Positions 27,639-36,493 of a stretch of 52,875 bases of DNA are shown here, in pieces; the stretch's first letter is position 1, and every line of letters begins with the position of its first letter. The notes under the pieces were generated by a model. It saw only the letters and a list, made by a program, of their open reading frames with translations. It was not told the DNA's origin and searched no databases. A program made the translations under genes and the position numbers. The stretch is from a virus: positions 1-52,875 of the IMG/VR virus record IMGVR_UViG_3300025093_000027. One strand, given 5' to 3'.

Positions 27639-28780
27639 TTATAATAATCCTTCGCTTCTAATACATAAGGTAAGATTAAACTACGAATGTCACTAAGATC
27701 CATTTCACCAATGTCATTTGTATTGATAACTGGCTTATAAATCCTGTATTGACTTGAACATGTTTCAATGATTTTATTAGCAGCATTTTCTCCTGCTTCA
27801 TCATTGTCCATGAGAATAATTAAAGACATAGCACCAAGACCATCTAATAAATCCTTTTGAGATTGATTGAGTGCTGTTCCAAATATCGCAACTGAGTTAT
27901 GAATGCCTGCTTCTTCTAATCTCCAAACATTTCCCGGCGACTCCACAATTACAGCAACGCCGTTTTTGGAGATATGTTCTTTTGCATACCAGTAATTATA
28001 CAACCATTTTTCTTTTTGGAAACCTTTTGAGTGTCGCCATTTAGGAAAAAACTTACACCTTTCCTCTGGATCGTGATAAAACTTACATTTTTTACATTGT
28101 CCAAAAATACTCCTACCACTGAATCCAACGATGTAATCCATATTGTGAGAATAAATAGGGACAATGCAGCGGTTATACATCTGCTTGCCCCTAGTTGAAC
28201 AGAAACCAACATCATACTTATCTAAGATCTCGGCAGAATATCCTCTATTTAAATAGTATTGTGCAGGGATTTCTGTCTTGGACCTATAGAAGTCTCTAGT
28301 GATGATAGTTTCTGGTTTATCTTCTTCCTCTCCAAACATAGTCCAAACCATAGTGTTGAACTGTTTCATCTCTAATACAGCATTACTTTTCTGTTTGATT
28401 TCACCAAACTTCTGTCCAGTAATCTCTAGCAGAAAATCAACTGTTTCTTTGAATGTTGCCTCTCTATCGCCAGACTTTTCCCAATCGTATCTAGCTCTGG
28501 ATAAGCAACCCTTGATAAAACCAATCATGGTCTTACCAAAGTGGTCTTCACAACTGTGAGTCCTGCACTTCCAGTGAACTACATGATCTCCAGCAGGATA
28601 AAAGTTACAAGCAACTGGATTATCACCACCATGAACTGGACAAGAAGATTTAATTAACTGATCATTTCTGTACTTGATGTCAATACCAAAATGCTCATAG
28701 ATGTTATCTATGTAATCTACTGCGTCCCAACATAGTTGCTCTAGTTTTGCTTGATCATTGTAATCATTAGAATGGGACAT
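27635..28780 (-). CDS. dnaG: DnaG-type primase
   Basis: 381 residues from the ATG at 28780; longer starts exist in the helicase overlap but are unlikely. The N-terminal zinc-binding domain reads SCPVHGGDNPVACNFYPAG followed by CRTHSCEDHFG (residues ~43-72). The TOPRIM catalytic fold is at about residues 278-335, with the acidic site VIVESPGN and LMDNDEAGENA. An extra Cys cluster (QCKKCKFYHDPEERC) lies between them. It starts inside the end of the DnaB gene, as expected for a coupled primase-helicase pair. Confidence 0.88.
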   Translation of the reverse strand: MSHSNDYNDQAKLEQLCWDAVDYIDNIYEHFGIDIKYRNDQLIKSSCPVHGGDNPVACNFYPAGDHVVHWKCRTHSCEDHFGKTMIGFIKGCLSRARYDWEKSGDREATFKETVDFLLEITGQKFGEIKQKSNAVLEMKQFNTMVWTMFGEEEDKPETIITRDFYRSKTEIPAQYYLNRGYSAEILDKYDVGFCSTRGKQMYNRCIVPIYSHNMDYIVGFSGRSIFGQCKKCKFYHDPEERCKFFPKWRHSKGFQKEKWLYNYWYAKEHISKNGVAVIVESPGNVWRLEEAGIHNSVAIFGTALNQSQKDLLDGLGAMSLIILMDNDEAGENAANKIIETCSSQYRIYKPVINTNDIGEMDLSDIRSLILPYVLEAKDYYK

Positions 28781-30212
28781 CTTCTTTGTCACCTTGGAAT
28801 TCTTCATCGTCATCGACATAGTTACCACCGTCCTCTAGTTCTTTAGCAGTAAGACCTTCTTCTAAGTGGGCAAAGTGCCCTTTCATTTTTACGTTAATGT
28901 AATCTTTATCTTCTAGACCCTGACCATGACGGGCGATAATCGGAACCAACTTACGATTCCCATGCTCTTCGCCATCCTGTGCGATTTCTTCATCTGACTT
29001 AACCTTATAGATAGTAAAGTTAGAGCATAGCCAAATGATTCTATCTGATCCCGAAGCTGCATCCGTACTCTCCTTTGTAATACCATCACGATTCAACTGA
29101 ATAAATGATAGTATAGGAACAGAATATTTCAAGGCAAAATTGTGAAGTGCTGTCATCATAAATCCAAGAGCTTGAAACTCTGCAACATCTTTAATGTCTG
29201 CACTATTCATTAACTTCAAGTAGTCATAAATAATAACGCATTGCTTTGCAGTGCCATCAGGATTAAGACCTACATGTCTAGCCAACCATCTTCTCATGAT
29301 TGCTAACTGATCCTCAAATGGTTTACCACCAATGTTGATGTGATAATAAGGGACACCTTTTACTGCTTGTGTTTTATTATAAACTCTATTCTTACATACT
29401 GCATCACTATCAAACTGACCTGATTCAATAGCATTGATAGCGACTTGTGACTCAGAAGCAATAGCACGATTGCGGAAGTCATTGAACATCATTTCTGTAT
29501 CAAGGTCCAACACAGGAACGCCTTGCTTGGCGATATTCATTCCCATGTTTTGAGCCAAGAGTGTTTTTCCAGTCTTTGGCCTTGCACCAATGACATTAAC
29601 AGTGCCACGGCGAAGCCCACCACCAATAGCAAAATCATAGCGTGCAAAACCAGTTGGGACTCCCACTTGTTCGACTTTGTTTTCTGCAAGCTCATCTAAG
29701 TACTCATCAATGTCTTCAAATAGTTGTTTAGGATTCTCATCGCCACCGTTTAGCAATGACATAAAATCAAAGATAGACTCTTCAGCAATACCTAAGATGT
29801 GAGATAGTGGCTCATGACCTTTTAGATGTAAATACTTTTCTCTTGTAATCTCTAACTGATCATAAATCTTCTTAGCAACTTCTAGCTTACCAACGATCTG
29901 TGCAAAACTTCTTAAGTTTGTTTGATCTACAGGAAACTTGATGATACTTGCTAAGTGTTGCTGCTCTGACTTGCTAGACAGAAACTCAGAAACACCAATA
30001 GCTTTGGCAGCAGAAAGAATAGATGCTAAGTCTACAGTGGTCTTTTCTTCTACTGTAAAAATATGTTGAAGACATGAGTAGATAATCTGATTAGAATCTA
30101 ACGAGAAACTATTAGGTTCAACCAAATCTGCTACATCATAATATGCATCAATACCATACCTACAAACACCAGCAAGGATTGCTCTCTCTGCTGCTACATC
30201 TTGAAACGGCAT
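28767..30212 (-). CDS. dnaB: Replicative DNA helicase (DnaB family)
   Basis: 481 residues. The N-terminal DnaB domain begins FQDVAAERAILAGVCRYG. The ATPase core holds GARPKTGKTLLAQN (Walker A, residues ~210-222), VIIYDYLKLMNS (Walker B) and the loop PILSFIQLNRDG typical of DnaB hexamers. The C-terminus is acidic and may bind the primase or polymerase. It encircles the lagging strand and unwinds the fork. The primase gene overlaps its 3' end by 14 bases. Confidence 0.93.
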   Translation of the reverse strand: MPFQDVAAERAILAGVCRYGIDAYYDVADLVEPNSFSLDSNQIIYSCLQHIFTVEEKTTVDLASILSAAKAIGVSEFLSSKSEQQHLASIIKFPVDQTNLRSFAQIVGKLEVAKKIYDQLEITREKYLHLKGHEPLSHILGIAEESIFDFMSLLNGGDENPKQLFEDIDEYLDELAENKVEQVGVPTGFARYDFAIGGGLRRGTVNVIGARPKTGKTLLAQNMGMNIAKQGVPVLDLDTEMMFNDFRNRAIASESQVAINAIESGQFDSDAVCKNRVYNKTQAVKGVPYYHINIGGKPFEDQLAIMRRWLARHVGLNPDGTAKQCVIIYDYLKLMNSADIKDVAEFQALGFMMTALHNFALKYSVPILSFIQLNRDGITKESTDAASGSDRIIWLCSNFTIYKVKSDEEIAQDGEEHGNRKLVPIIARHGQGLEDKDYINVKMKGHFAHLEEGLTAKELEDGGNYVDDDEEFQGDKEDVPF

Positions 30213-30221
30213 AACCTACCT

Positions 30222-30515
30222 CTACCAAAGTTTGACTTTAAACAATAAGATGTCTCGAAACATCATCCAATCAGAAATCTTAGCGTACAACGGATTCTTA
30301 AATGCTGCTGGTTCATTCTTCTCAAAGAAATAGTGACCTGACCATGCGAATGGATAAACCACAAATGGAATCAATGGAATCAAATACCACAGCCAAAAGT
30401 ATAAAACACAAAACGTAAATCCTATTGTAGCAAGCTGACCAACAAAATGCAATAGCCTACATGTTGGATTTTGATGTAAAGTCAAATAATATTGATAATA
30501 CTCTTTAATGTTCAT
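30222..30515 (-). CDS. Mpo1-like (DUF962) membrane protein
   Basis: 97 residues with two or more hydrophobic segments. The family pattern is present: HQNPTCRLLHFVGQLA near the start and AWSGHYFFEKNEPAAFKNPL after the membrane region, with the conserved His, Asn-Pro, Gly-His, Phe-Glu and Pro-Ala-Phe. Yeast Mpo1 of this family is an Fe2+-dependent dioxygenase that shortens 2-hydroxy fatty acids by alpha-oxidation; bacterial members are mostly uncharacterised. The length is about half that of typical members, so it may be a minimal form. It lies between helicase and a zinc-ribbon gene and has no obvious link with replication. Confidence 0.75.
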   Translation of the reverse strand: MNIKEYYQYYLTLHQNPTCRLLHFVGQLATIGFTFCVLYFWLWYLIPLIPFVVYPFAWSGHYFFEKNEPAAFKNPLYAKISDWMMFRDILLFKVKLW

Positions 30516-30517
30516 TT

Positions 30518-30934
30518 CTACCCCGGACTACAAGAACATTTATTACACTTATAACGAAAACCATCTTCATCTTTAACAATTAGTGCTGGCGAAACCTTTT
30601 CAGTTTTACCACAACTTCTGCATCTCACTTCAATTCTACCAGAAGGTCTGCGTCTTGTCAACCTATCTCTTTGAACATGTACATTATTTTGCTGATCTGA
30701 CTTTGATGCTTGAGACAACTCTTTTCTCTCAGCAGCAGTTAAGTCTAATGCACCAACATCAAATCCATTAGCTTCTTTCTCTTTTTGTTTTCTACGACGA
30801 TACTTTTGTTTCTTCTCTGTCTTTTGTTCACTCTTAGTAGTAATCTTATCTAGTTTCTCATCTACCTTTGCCATGATAGAAGCTTCTAGTCCACTCAGCA
30901 TGTTTTTTAGTTCATTTAAATCTGATTTATCCAT
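30518..30934 (-). CDS. Zinc-ribbon protein with basic coiled-coil N-terminus
   Basis: 138 residues. The first half is a charged helix with Lys/Arg runs (KQKYRRRKQKEKEANGF); the C-terminal end has a four-Cys ribbon (CRSCGKTE ... YKCNKCSC). The arrangement suggests a nucleic-acid-binding protein that may bridge DNA and a partner. It starts 8 bases inside the previous gene. No family was recognised. Confidence 0.65.
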   Translation of the reverse strand: MDKSDLNELKNMLSGLEASIMAKVDEKLDKITTKSEQKTEKKQKYRRRKQKEKEANGFDVGALDLTAAERKELSQASKSDQQNNVHVQRDRLTRRRPSGRIEVRCRSCGKTEKVSPALIVKDEDGFRYKCNKCSCSPG

Positions 30935-31424
30935 TGTTAGCCACCTTTGCTCGTTGAAGGTTAATGAACAGATCGGACATATTTTTAGTTGAAGTTGCTA
31001 AATATGTTAATCTATCAATTCTTTGTTGACAATACTTTTGTATCTCATGCAGTTTTCTACTTGCATCATTATCCAAAGTTGCTTGCATGTCTTGATTGCC
31101 CCAAGCACCACTATACTGTGCTGACTTCTTACAAATAATCTCCTTTATAGTTGATTTTGCCCAGTTCAACCTTGCGGTTTCTCTGTTGATTGACCTTTGC
31201 AGATGAAAAGATAGACTGCCAAGAATGTAGGCCGCTTCAGCACAGCCCTCAATATCCATCTTCTCAATCTGATCCCTAGACATATTCATGTATGCATAAG
31301 CAGTATTAGAGTTGGGGAAGTCTCTATTATAGGCAGACAGGCCAATACTGCTCTCGTATTCATCAAGAATAGTATCAATCCTGTCCATCTTATCTACTAA
31401 CGCATGTTTATTTTGTTGATCCAT
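30927..31424 (-). CDS. Hypothetical helical protein
   Basis: 165 residues, almost wholly helical, no zinc site and no membrane segment. Central sequences (LSFHLQRSINRETARLNWAK, RKLHEIQKYCQQRIDRLTYL) look like a helical bundle. It overlaps the upstream nuclease by 28 bases; an alternative ATG at 31388 would remove the overlap but has no better ribosome binding site. Position next to a RecA-like protein suggests, but does not prove, a recombination role. Confidence 0.6.
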   Translation of the reverse strand: MDQQNKHALVDKMDRIDTILDEYESSIGLSAYNRDFPNSNTAYAYMNMSRDQIEKMDIEGCAEAAYILGSLSFHLQRSINRETARLNWAKSTIKEIICKKSAQYSGAWGNQDMQATLDNDASRKLHEIQKYCQQRIDRLTYLATSTKNMSDLFINLQRAKVANNG

Positions 31425-31807
31425 TCTTCTGGTTTCTCATCATAACGTAGTTCAATGTAAGTAAAGTTATTCAACTCACACCATTCTTTTAGATCGGCAT
31501 CTCTCTTCTTCTGCTTGATAAAATCTTGAGCAGAAGCATGAAACATTGGAGTAAATTTATAGTGTTGTTGACCATGCACCTCAATAACTATTCTAAACTG
31601 ACTAATGAAAAAGTCAAGCGAAATATTCTTACCTCTTCTCAAAGTTACTGGCACTTCTTCCAATACCTGAACAGTAGGAAACAGTTGCTTTATAATACCT
31701 CTAGCATTTAGATGATAAGTAGAACGAGGTCTAGTATCACCTGCTTTAACAACTCTATTTCTTAGATTGAGAGTACATTCATTAAAATCTAAATCTCTTA
31801 CTTTCAT
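31397..31807 (-). CDS. Small Vsr/DUF559-like endonuclease
   Basis: 136 residues. The C-terminal two thirds fit a PD-(D/E)XK fold: ISLDFFISQFRIVIEVHGQQ with the acidic residues and a following His, then QKKRDADLKEWCELN and a YIELRYDE strand. Such small nucleases occur in many phages next to recombination genes and may act as junction or mismatch endonucleases. It overlaps the RecA-like gene by four bases (ATGA). Confidence 0.65.
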   Translation of the reverse strand: MKVRDLDFNECTLNLRNRVVKAGDTRPRSTYHLNARGIIKQLFPTVQVLEEVPVTLRRGKNISLDFFISQFRIVIEVHGQQHYKFTPMFHASAQDFIKQKKRDADLKEWCELNNFTYIELRYDEKPEEWINKINMR

Positions 31808-32802
31808 CGTTCCATGCCTACAGTGTCAAAAATTTCTTTTTCTAATTCAATACATCGCTCAGGGTTTTCTTCTAGATACTGTGCAAAGTTAGGCATTCCT
31901 TGGAACTTCTCTGTATCAGACACAGTAATCCAAGCACCTTTCTTTGAAGCAATACCAAAATCACATGCTAGTTCTGCGATTTCAAACTCTCGCCAAACCC
32001 CTCTTCCGTATTTAATTATACTCTGAACTTTCTGACCCGGAGGACCAATAGCAGAAGTCACAACTTTCCAGTTAATCTTCTGACCGATTTGAGTATCACC
32101 TTGCATTACTGGTTCTGAATGGCTCGCTTCAAGTTTTACATCTACTTGATACTTTAAAGATGTGCCACTCTTTTCAGTTTTAGTTTTTCTACTTCCAAAA
32201 GATGATACATTCGCCATCATGTGAGTAATACCAACAACGGTAACATTATTGATTGGTAGAACATTGCCAATACGACGACACCATTTTGCCTGTGTCTTTT
32301 GAATACTCATAACTTGAATATCTTTAAGTTCACCAGCAAGTTCTGCTTCAGCGGCAAGTGCAGAGAAAGAATCTACGACTGCAACTGCTTTAGGATGACC
32401 ATGAACTACCTTATCAAAGATCCCAAGATAGTCTTCTCCAGACAGGATATGTCCTTCAGAGCTACCAACCATCTGGAACTCTTCAGGTCCAAGTTGTAGC
32501 TCTCGAATACCTTCTAGATCTCTCTTTTTCAATCGACCTTCAATGTTGCCGTAATAAACAAATCTTTCCTGTGCCTGTGCATTAGCACAAAAAGACAATG
32601 CTGTAACGGTCTTACCAATCTTTTCAGGCCCAGTCATAATGAATAATGAACCTTCAGGAACACCACCACCAAGAGCAAGGTCAATCTTTGGTGACACAGA
32701 AATAATCTGCTTTGGTTTCTCTGTAATAAATGCAGCATCATGCAATGCATCGCCAAACTGTTTTACTAAATCTTTATATAACGGATTCTCTGCCACTGTC
32801 AT
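31804..32802 (-). CDS. RecA/UvsX-like recombinase
   Basis: 332 residues. It has a Walker A GPEKIGKTVTALSFC (residues ~52-66), a RecA-like core ending in AVAVVDSFSALAAEAEL (Walker B), and a second block NVTVVGITHMMANVSSFG with a Gly-Ser-Arg-Lys loop matching the DNA-binding L2 position. The N-terminus is short, as in T4 UvsX rather than bacterial RecA. It forms filaments on single-stranded DNA and drives strand exchange, presumably for replication restart. An AGGAG site lies upstream. Confidence 0.85.
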   Translation of the reverse strand: MTVAENPLYKDLVKQFGDALHDAAFITEKPKQIISVSPKIDLALGGGVPEGSLFIMTGPEKIGKTVTALSFCANAQAQERFVYYGNIEGRLKKRDLEGIRELQLGPEEFQMVGSSEGHILSGEDYLGIFDKVVHGHPKAVAVVDSFSALAAEAELAGELKDIQVMSIQKTQAKWCRRIGNVLPINNVTVVGITHMMANVSSFGSRKTKTEKSGTSLKYQVDVKLEASHSEPVMQGDTQIGQKINWKVVTSAIGPPGQKVQSIIKYGRGVWREFEIAELACDFGIASKKGAWITVSDTEKFQGMPNFAQYLEENPERCIELEKEIFDTVGMER

Positions 32803-32810
32803 ACAATCTC

Positions 32811-33251
32811 CTAATCAAATTTGTCATATAAGCTTTTCTTCTTAACTCTGTCAGTACTCCAAGTAGGATTCTCTTTGTACTTAACAGGAGTATCATCTGT
32901 ATCAGGTTTAATAACTTTAGGAATCTGATACTGGTCCAACTTATCTTTTACCCACTTGGGAGTTAAAGAATAAATGTTTCTATTGTTTCTTACAAACTGC
33001 AATACTTTATCATCGCCGTATTGATCAATAAGTCTATAAGCAGTATACACTTGGCGTTTGAGATAAGGTTGCCACTTTTTATAAGACTCTTTATCTTTAT
33101 GCTTTTCGATCCAGAATCTGCGTGGCAGTTCCTTATTCTCATCTGCCTGTGCTTTTCTCTCGCACATCAACTCAGCCATCCATTGTCCAAGCGTAACTTT
33201 TTTGCCCGGATTATGTCTTGACTGGTATTTGCTTTCGTATTTTTTACTCAT
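32811..33251 (-). CDS. Basic hypothetical protein
   Basis: 146 residues from the ATG at 33251, picked because it forms the same 8-base ATGAGTAA overlap with the upstream stop seen at 51261; the longer frame is coding for the other gene. Lys/Arg/Tyr-rich, with KKYESKYQSRHNPGKKVTLG at the start and RVKKKSLYDKFD at the end, and otherwise helical (RQVYTAYRLIDQYGDDKVLQ). It may bind DNA, perhaps assisting the recombinase encoded next, but no family was recognised. Confidence 0.6.
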   Translation of the reverse strand: MSKKYESKYQSRHNPGKKVTLGQWMAELMCERKAQADENKELPRRFWIEKHKDKESYKKWQPYLKRQVYTAYRLIDQYGDDKVLQFVRNNRNIYSLTPKWVKDKLDQYQIPKVIKPDTDDTPVKYKENPTWSTDRVKKKSLYDKFD

Positions 33252-33597
33252 GGATTTTATGCGTATAACCTGCATTTTTAGCGGTGTGAATGCCCCTGCC
33301 TTTTCTGTTAGCATCAGATCTTTCTGACATAACAGGAGTCATAGCAACAATACCCTTATTCCCCTTTGCAGTTTTATTAATAACATGTGTAGTTTTTGGG
33401 GCTTCTTGTACTGGTGCCTCCTGTGTCTCTACAGACTCCTCTTCAGGTTTGAGATCTTCCATAAAGCCTTGTACCAATTCTGGTTCTCTATCGAGATACT
33501 TTGCAATATCTTCTACAGAGTTACTTTCAGCAACCATACCCTGAATAATAAACTTCTCTTGCTTACTCAGTCCTTTTGTATTTGCAAACTTCGCCAT
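33244..33597 (-). CDS. Hypothetical protein with N-terminal helix-turn-helix-like region
   Basis: 117 residues. The N-terminal half (LSKQEKFIIQGMVAESNSVE, then DIAKYLDREPELVQGFME) has the spacing of a small sigma/DNA-binding helical fold. A Glu/Pro/Gln-rich linker leads to a basic C-terminal tail (SERSDANRKGRGIHTAKNAG). This pattern fits a transcription-linked protein, but that is only suggestive. Confidence 0.55.
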   Translation of the reverse strand: MAKFANTKGLSKQEKFIIQGMVAESNSVEDIAKYLDREPELVQGFMEDLKPEEESVETQEAPVQEAPKTTHVINKTAKGNKGIVAMTPVMSERSDANRKGRGIHTAKNAGYTHKIHE

Positions 33598-34004
33598 TAG
33601 ATAATCTCCCTTTCCGCATTCTTTAAGAATACTTCGTTCTTAGTTGTTAAGAACTTTACATAGTTCCTAAAATTGCTTTCGTTAGTAGTAATAAATTTCC
33701 AAGTAGGTCTACCAACTCTTTGTTTAGTTTCCATACCCTCACTATAAAGTCCATAAGGATTAAACAATCTACCATTCTGCCCAACCTTTACCATAAATCT
33801 ATTAGCAGTTTTAATAGCATGAACGTATGGATGTTCTTTTGCTTTTTGCAAATCCATAGGTGCTATTCTAAAGTTTCCTTCCTGATCCTTATAATCCTCT
33901 CTACTACTGATGGTATACAGAAAGATAGTATCAGAATGTACTATTTCCACATCTTCTGGTTTTGGCATGACATGTTTGTCTTGCCTAATTACATGCTCAC
34001 TCAT
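33597..34004 (-). CDS. Hypothetical alpha/beta protein
   Basis: 135 residues from the ATG at 34004, which overlaps the upstream stop by four bases; the frame can be read longer to 34028. It contains two strand-rich halves (EIVHSDTIFLYTISSREDYK; NRFMVKVGQNGRLFNPYGLY) and a Trp-Lys-Phe-Ile-Thr-Thr-Asn segment near the end. No motif recognised. Confidence 0.55.
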   Translation of the reverse strand: MSEHVIRQDKHVMPKPEDVEIVHSDTIFLYTISSREDYKDQEGNFRIAPMDLQKAKEHPYVHAIKTANRFMVKVGQNGRLFNPYGLYSEGMETKQRVGRPTWKFITTNESNFRNYVKFLTTKNEVFLKNAEREII

Positions 34005-34372
34005 TTGGCTTTCCCTTTCTTTTTCCAATCTGCTTTTGTATAGTTATCTGTCATGTCACTGGCAGAATTAATTCTACTCATACCTTTAGGTAGTTGTTTC
34101 ATACCCTCTTTACGTTTGGTCTTATGCTCCTCTCTCATTTTAGCCGTAAGCTCTTTACCATACTTCTTTTCATTAGCTTCAGCAAGCTGCATCATTGTCT
34201 TAATTTCTTTTACAGAACAATAAGTATTGTCATCCTCGTAAGACCTCACAACTTTTTTACTTTTACAATGTGGGCATTTATACGCAGCAAGTGACTTATC
34301 ATATTCTGAAATAGAGGAAACCATCTCAGAATACTCTCCACAATCTTCACATACAAATGTATATCTAGGCAT
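34001..34372 (-). CDS. FmdB-like zinc-ribbon protein
   Basis: 123 residues. The N-terminal 45 residues match the FmdB regulatory zinc ribbon: MPRYTFVCEDCGEYSEMV and YKCPHCKSKKVVRSY, giving four cysteines. The rest is a lysine-rich helix. FmdB-type ribbons are found in phages as possible transcription or DNA-binding modules, but their target is unknown. Confidence 0.75.
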   Translation of the reverse strand: MPRYTFVCEDCGEYSEMVSSISEYDKSLAAYKCPHCKSKKVVRSYEDDNTYCSVKEIKTMMQLAEANEKKYGKELTAKMREEHKTKRKEGMKQLPKGMSRINSASDMTDNYTKADWKKKGKAK

Positions 34373-34583
34373 CTTCGTCTCCTACATAATCCTTTGGATT
34401 TAAACATTTAGAACAATAGACTTTCATTGCTCTAGTAGTCAAAGAGTATTTAGATAACTTCAAATGCATGGTATCTTCTTCTGCTATTTTAGTAGATGCC
34501 TCTACATTTGGAATGATGACAGTAACTTTATCTTTGTTACTTATTTTTCTTTGACAGTTATCACAAACGTCTTTTCGCTTCAT
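34365..34583 (-). CDS. Small two-CxxC zinc protein
   Basis: 72 residues with CDNCQRK near the N-terminus and YCSKCLNP near the C-terminus, separated by a strand-rich stretch. Such arrangements form one zinc site. It starts one base inside the HNH gene stop and overlaps the FmdB-like gene by 8 bases. Confidence 0.65.
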   Translation of the reverse strand: MKRKDVCDNCQRKISNKDKVTVIIPNVEASTKIAEEDTMHLKLSKYSLTTRAMKVYCSKCLNPKDYVGDEDA

Positions 34584-35113
34584 TAATTATACCCTAAAAA
34601 CTCTTCCCATTCTGGTAGTTTCTTAAAACCCCAGAAGTTGTAAGCGTTTGGTTCGTATGGTTTATTTATTAAAGGCATCCCTGCCTGACTCGGAGTTCTG
34701 CCACCTTTCCTAATATTGCAAGATTTACAAGCAATAACTACATTTTCCCAGATGTGACAGTCCGCTTTCCTATTATACATCCTCTTAGGGATAACATGGT
34801 CGATAGTAGAGATACTCTCAGGTAACTTCTCATAGCAATACTGACATCGACCCTTATCTCTTACCATAAGATTATGTTTAGTAAGTGGTATTTTTTTATT
34901 AACATTTATATATCTATTAGTCATACCAACTGCTGGGACTTGTATAGTTAAGCCACCAGCAGATTGCACATAATCATCATAGTACTTTATAACTGTAATA
35001 CCTTCCTCTGGTATCTCTTTTCCTAGAATATCTAAACAAATCGCCCTTTTCCAACTAATAACCCTTAATGGAAGCCCGTCTGTATTCAAAACCAGTGCGG
35101 GTTGGTGATTCAT
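34583..35113 (-). CDS. HNH endonuclease
   Basis: 176 residues. The HNH core is clear: CQYCYEKLPESISTIDHVIP followed by ENVVIACKSCNIRKGGRT, with the Asp-His pair, the Asn of NVV, and two CxxC zinc pairs. The N-terminal 90 residues resemble the usual extension of this phage group (LNTDGLPLRVISWKRAICLD). It may act as a packaging nick or homing enzyme. It lies one base after the previous stop. Confidence 0.85.
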   Translation of the reverse strand: MNHQPALVLNTDGLPLRVISWKRAICLDILGKEIPEEGITVIKYYDDYVQSAGGLTIQVPAVGMTNRYINVNKKIPLTKHNLMVRDKGRCQYCYEKLPESISTIDHVIPKRMYNRKADCHIWENVVIACKSCNIRKGGRTPSQAGMPLINKPYEPNAYNFWGFKKLPEWEEFLGYN

Positions 35114-35114
35114 A

Positions 35115-35423
35115 TTAAACTCCCAAGAATCGTGCCACCAATGCTGTGACTAAACCGACAGTAACAAGGCCACTATAAATAGCCCACCAAAGATTACAGG
35201 TTGGAACCTCTTTATCAGCAGGAATCTGACGTTCAATATCATCATGATTCTTTTGAACTCTATACATTGCTTTTTCTAAATCTTTGTCAGTAAACAACAA
35301 ATGCACTTTTTGCTTTTTATAAAAAACCCTAATGTGATTGTAGGTTTTCTCTGCATTAAAATGTGCCTTTCCATTTTCTATGGTAGTTACATGCCCAACT
35401 TCTGGGACTTCTCTCATGAACAT
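35115..35423 (-). CDS. Hypothetical protein with C-terminal membrane anchor
   Basis: 102 residues. The last 25 residues (LWWAIYSGLVTVGLVTALVA) form one membrane span; the rest is soluble, with a basic strand pair (HIRVFYKKQKVHLLFTDKDL). A strong GAGGTG ribosome site is present. Function unknown. Confidence 0.6.
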   Translation of the reverse strand: MFMREVPEVGHVTTIENGKAHFNAEKTYNHIRVFYKKQKVHLLFTDKDLEKAMYRVQKNHDDIERQIPADKEVPTCNLWWAIYSGLVTVGLVTALVARFLGV

Positions 35424-35431
35424 ACTTCACC

Positions 35432-36493
35432 TCACAGACTCATATCATCAAAACTTAAATCATCTAAATCATTTTTAGATGCACCAATTTTATAAGATGT
35501 AATCTCGCTCTCTTGAGGAGCAACTTGGACTGCTTCACTATTCATAAATGCATCTGACCAACCCTTGATAGGATTCTTCTTTGCATTATAAATCTTGTCA
35601 AATCCAAGTGCGTCAAGACGAGAGTCAACTAACCACTCAATGTAACCATGTAGAGTAGTTTCATTCAAACCAATCAATGATCCATCCTTAAATAGGTAAG
35701 ATGCCCATTCCTTTTCCTCATTTGCTGCTCTCTCAAACATACCAATAACATCATCGTGACACTTCTTAATAACTTCTTGGAACCCTTCAGATTTTTCTTC
35801 TTTTAGGATGTTCAAGATAGTTTGAGTGTTGTAAAGATGCACTGCCTCATCCCTCTTGATTAGACGAATGATGTCCGCATTACCAATCATCTTTTTATTC
35901 TTTGCAAAAGAGAAAGAACAAATAAATGAAACATAAAAGCGAACCGCTTCTAGGATATTGATACTAATCAAGGTCATATAAAGTTGCTCTTTTACATCCT
36001 TATATGTGCCATATCCTAGCTTATTGTAATCTTCAATAGCACTTTCGGCTCTCTTGAGGATCTCTTTATCTTCTAATGTAGAATCAAATACAGCACTTGG
36101 GTCTGCATATACATTTTTAATGATGTAACTGTATGATGTGCTATGAATTTGCTCAAAGAAACCCCATACATTTAGACATGCTTCCAGTTCAGGATTACTA
36201 ACGTATTCAAGCAGTGTAGGAACACCACGGCAGATAACACTGTCAAGCATCGTTTGATACTTTAAGTTAGAAGTAAAAATAAACTTCTCATTATCTGTTA
36301 GTGTTTGGAAATCTGCTCTATCTTTTTTAAGCTCAATCTCTTCTGGTCGCCAAAAGAATTCTACTTGTTTATTGTATAGATCCCAGAAAATTGGATATTT
36401 AAACCTATCATATCTTTGCAAACCTAAAGGCTCACCTAGAAACAAAGGTTGAGTTGTAGTATCTACGTTTTTTTTATTTAATACAGTCATCAT
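35432..36493 (-). CDS. nrdB: Ribonucleotide reductase class Ia, beta subunit
   Basis: 353 residues from the ATG at 36493, which overlaps the nrdA stop as ATGATGA; the longer frame needs a TTG. The radical site is intact: FFEQIHSTSYSYII gives the Glu/His ligands and the tyrosyl radical Tyr; LIKRDEAVHLYNTQ supplies the second Glu-His pair. It houses the diferric-tyrosyl cofactor and pairs with NrdA to make dNDPs. Confidence 0.93.
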   Translation of the reverse strand: MMTVLNKKNVDTTTQPLFLGEPLGLQRYDRFKYPIFWDLYNKQVEFFWRPEEIELKKDRADFQTLTDNEKFIFTSNLKYQTMLDSVICRGVPTLLEYVSNPELEACLNVWGFFEQIHSTSYSYIIKNVYADPSAVFDSTLEDKEILKRAESAIEDYNKLGYGTYKDVKEQLYMTLISINILEAVRFYVSFICSFSFAKNKKMIGNADIIRLIKRDEAVHLYNTQTILNILKEEKSEGFQEVIKKCHDDVIGMFERAANEEKEWASYLFKDGSLIGLNETTLHGYIEWLVDSRLDALGFDKIYNAKKNPIKGWSDAFMNSEAVQVAPQESEITSYKIGASKNDLDDLSFDDMSL

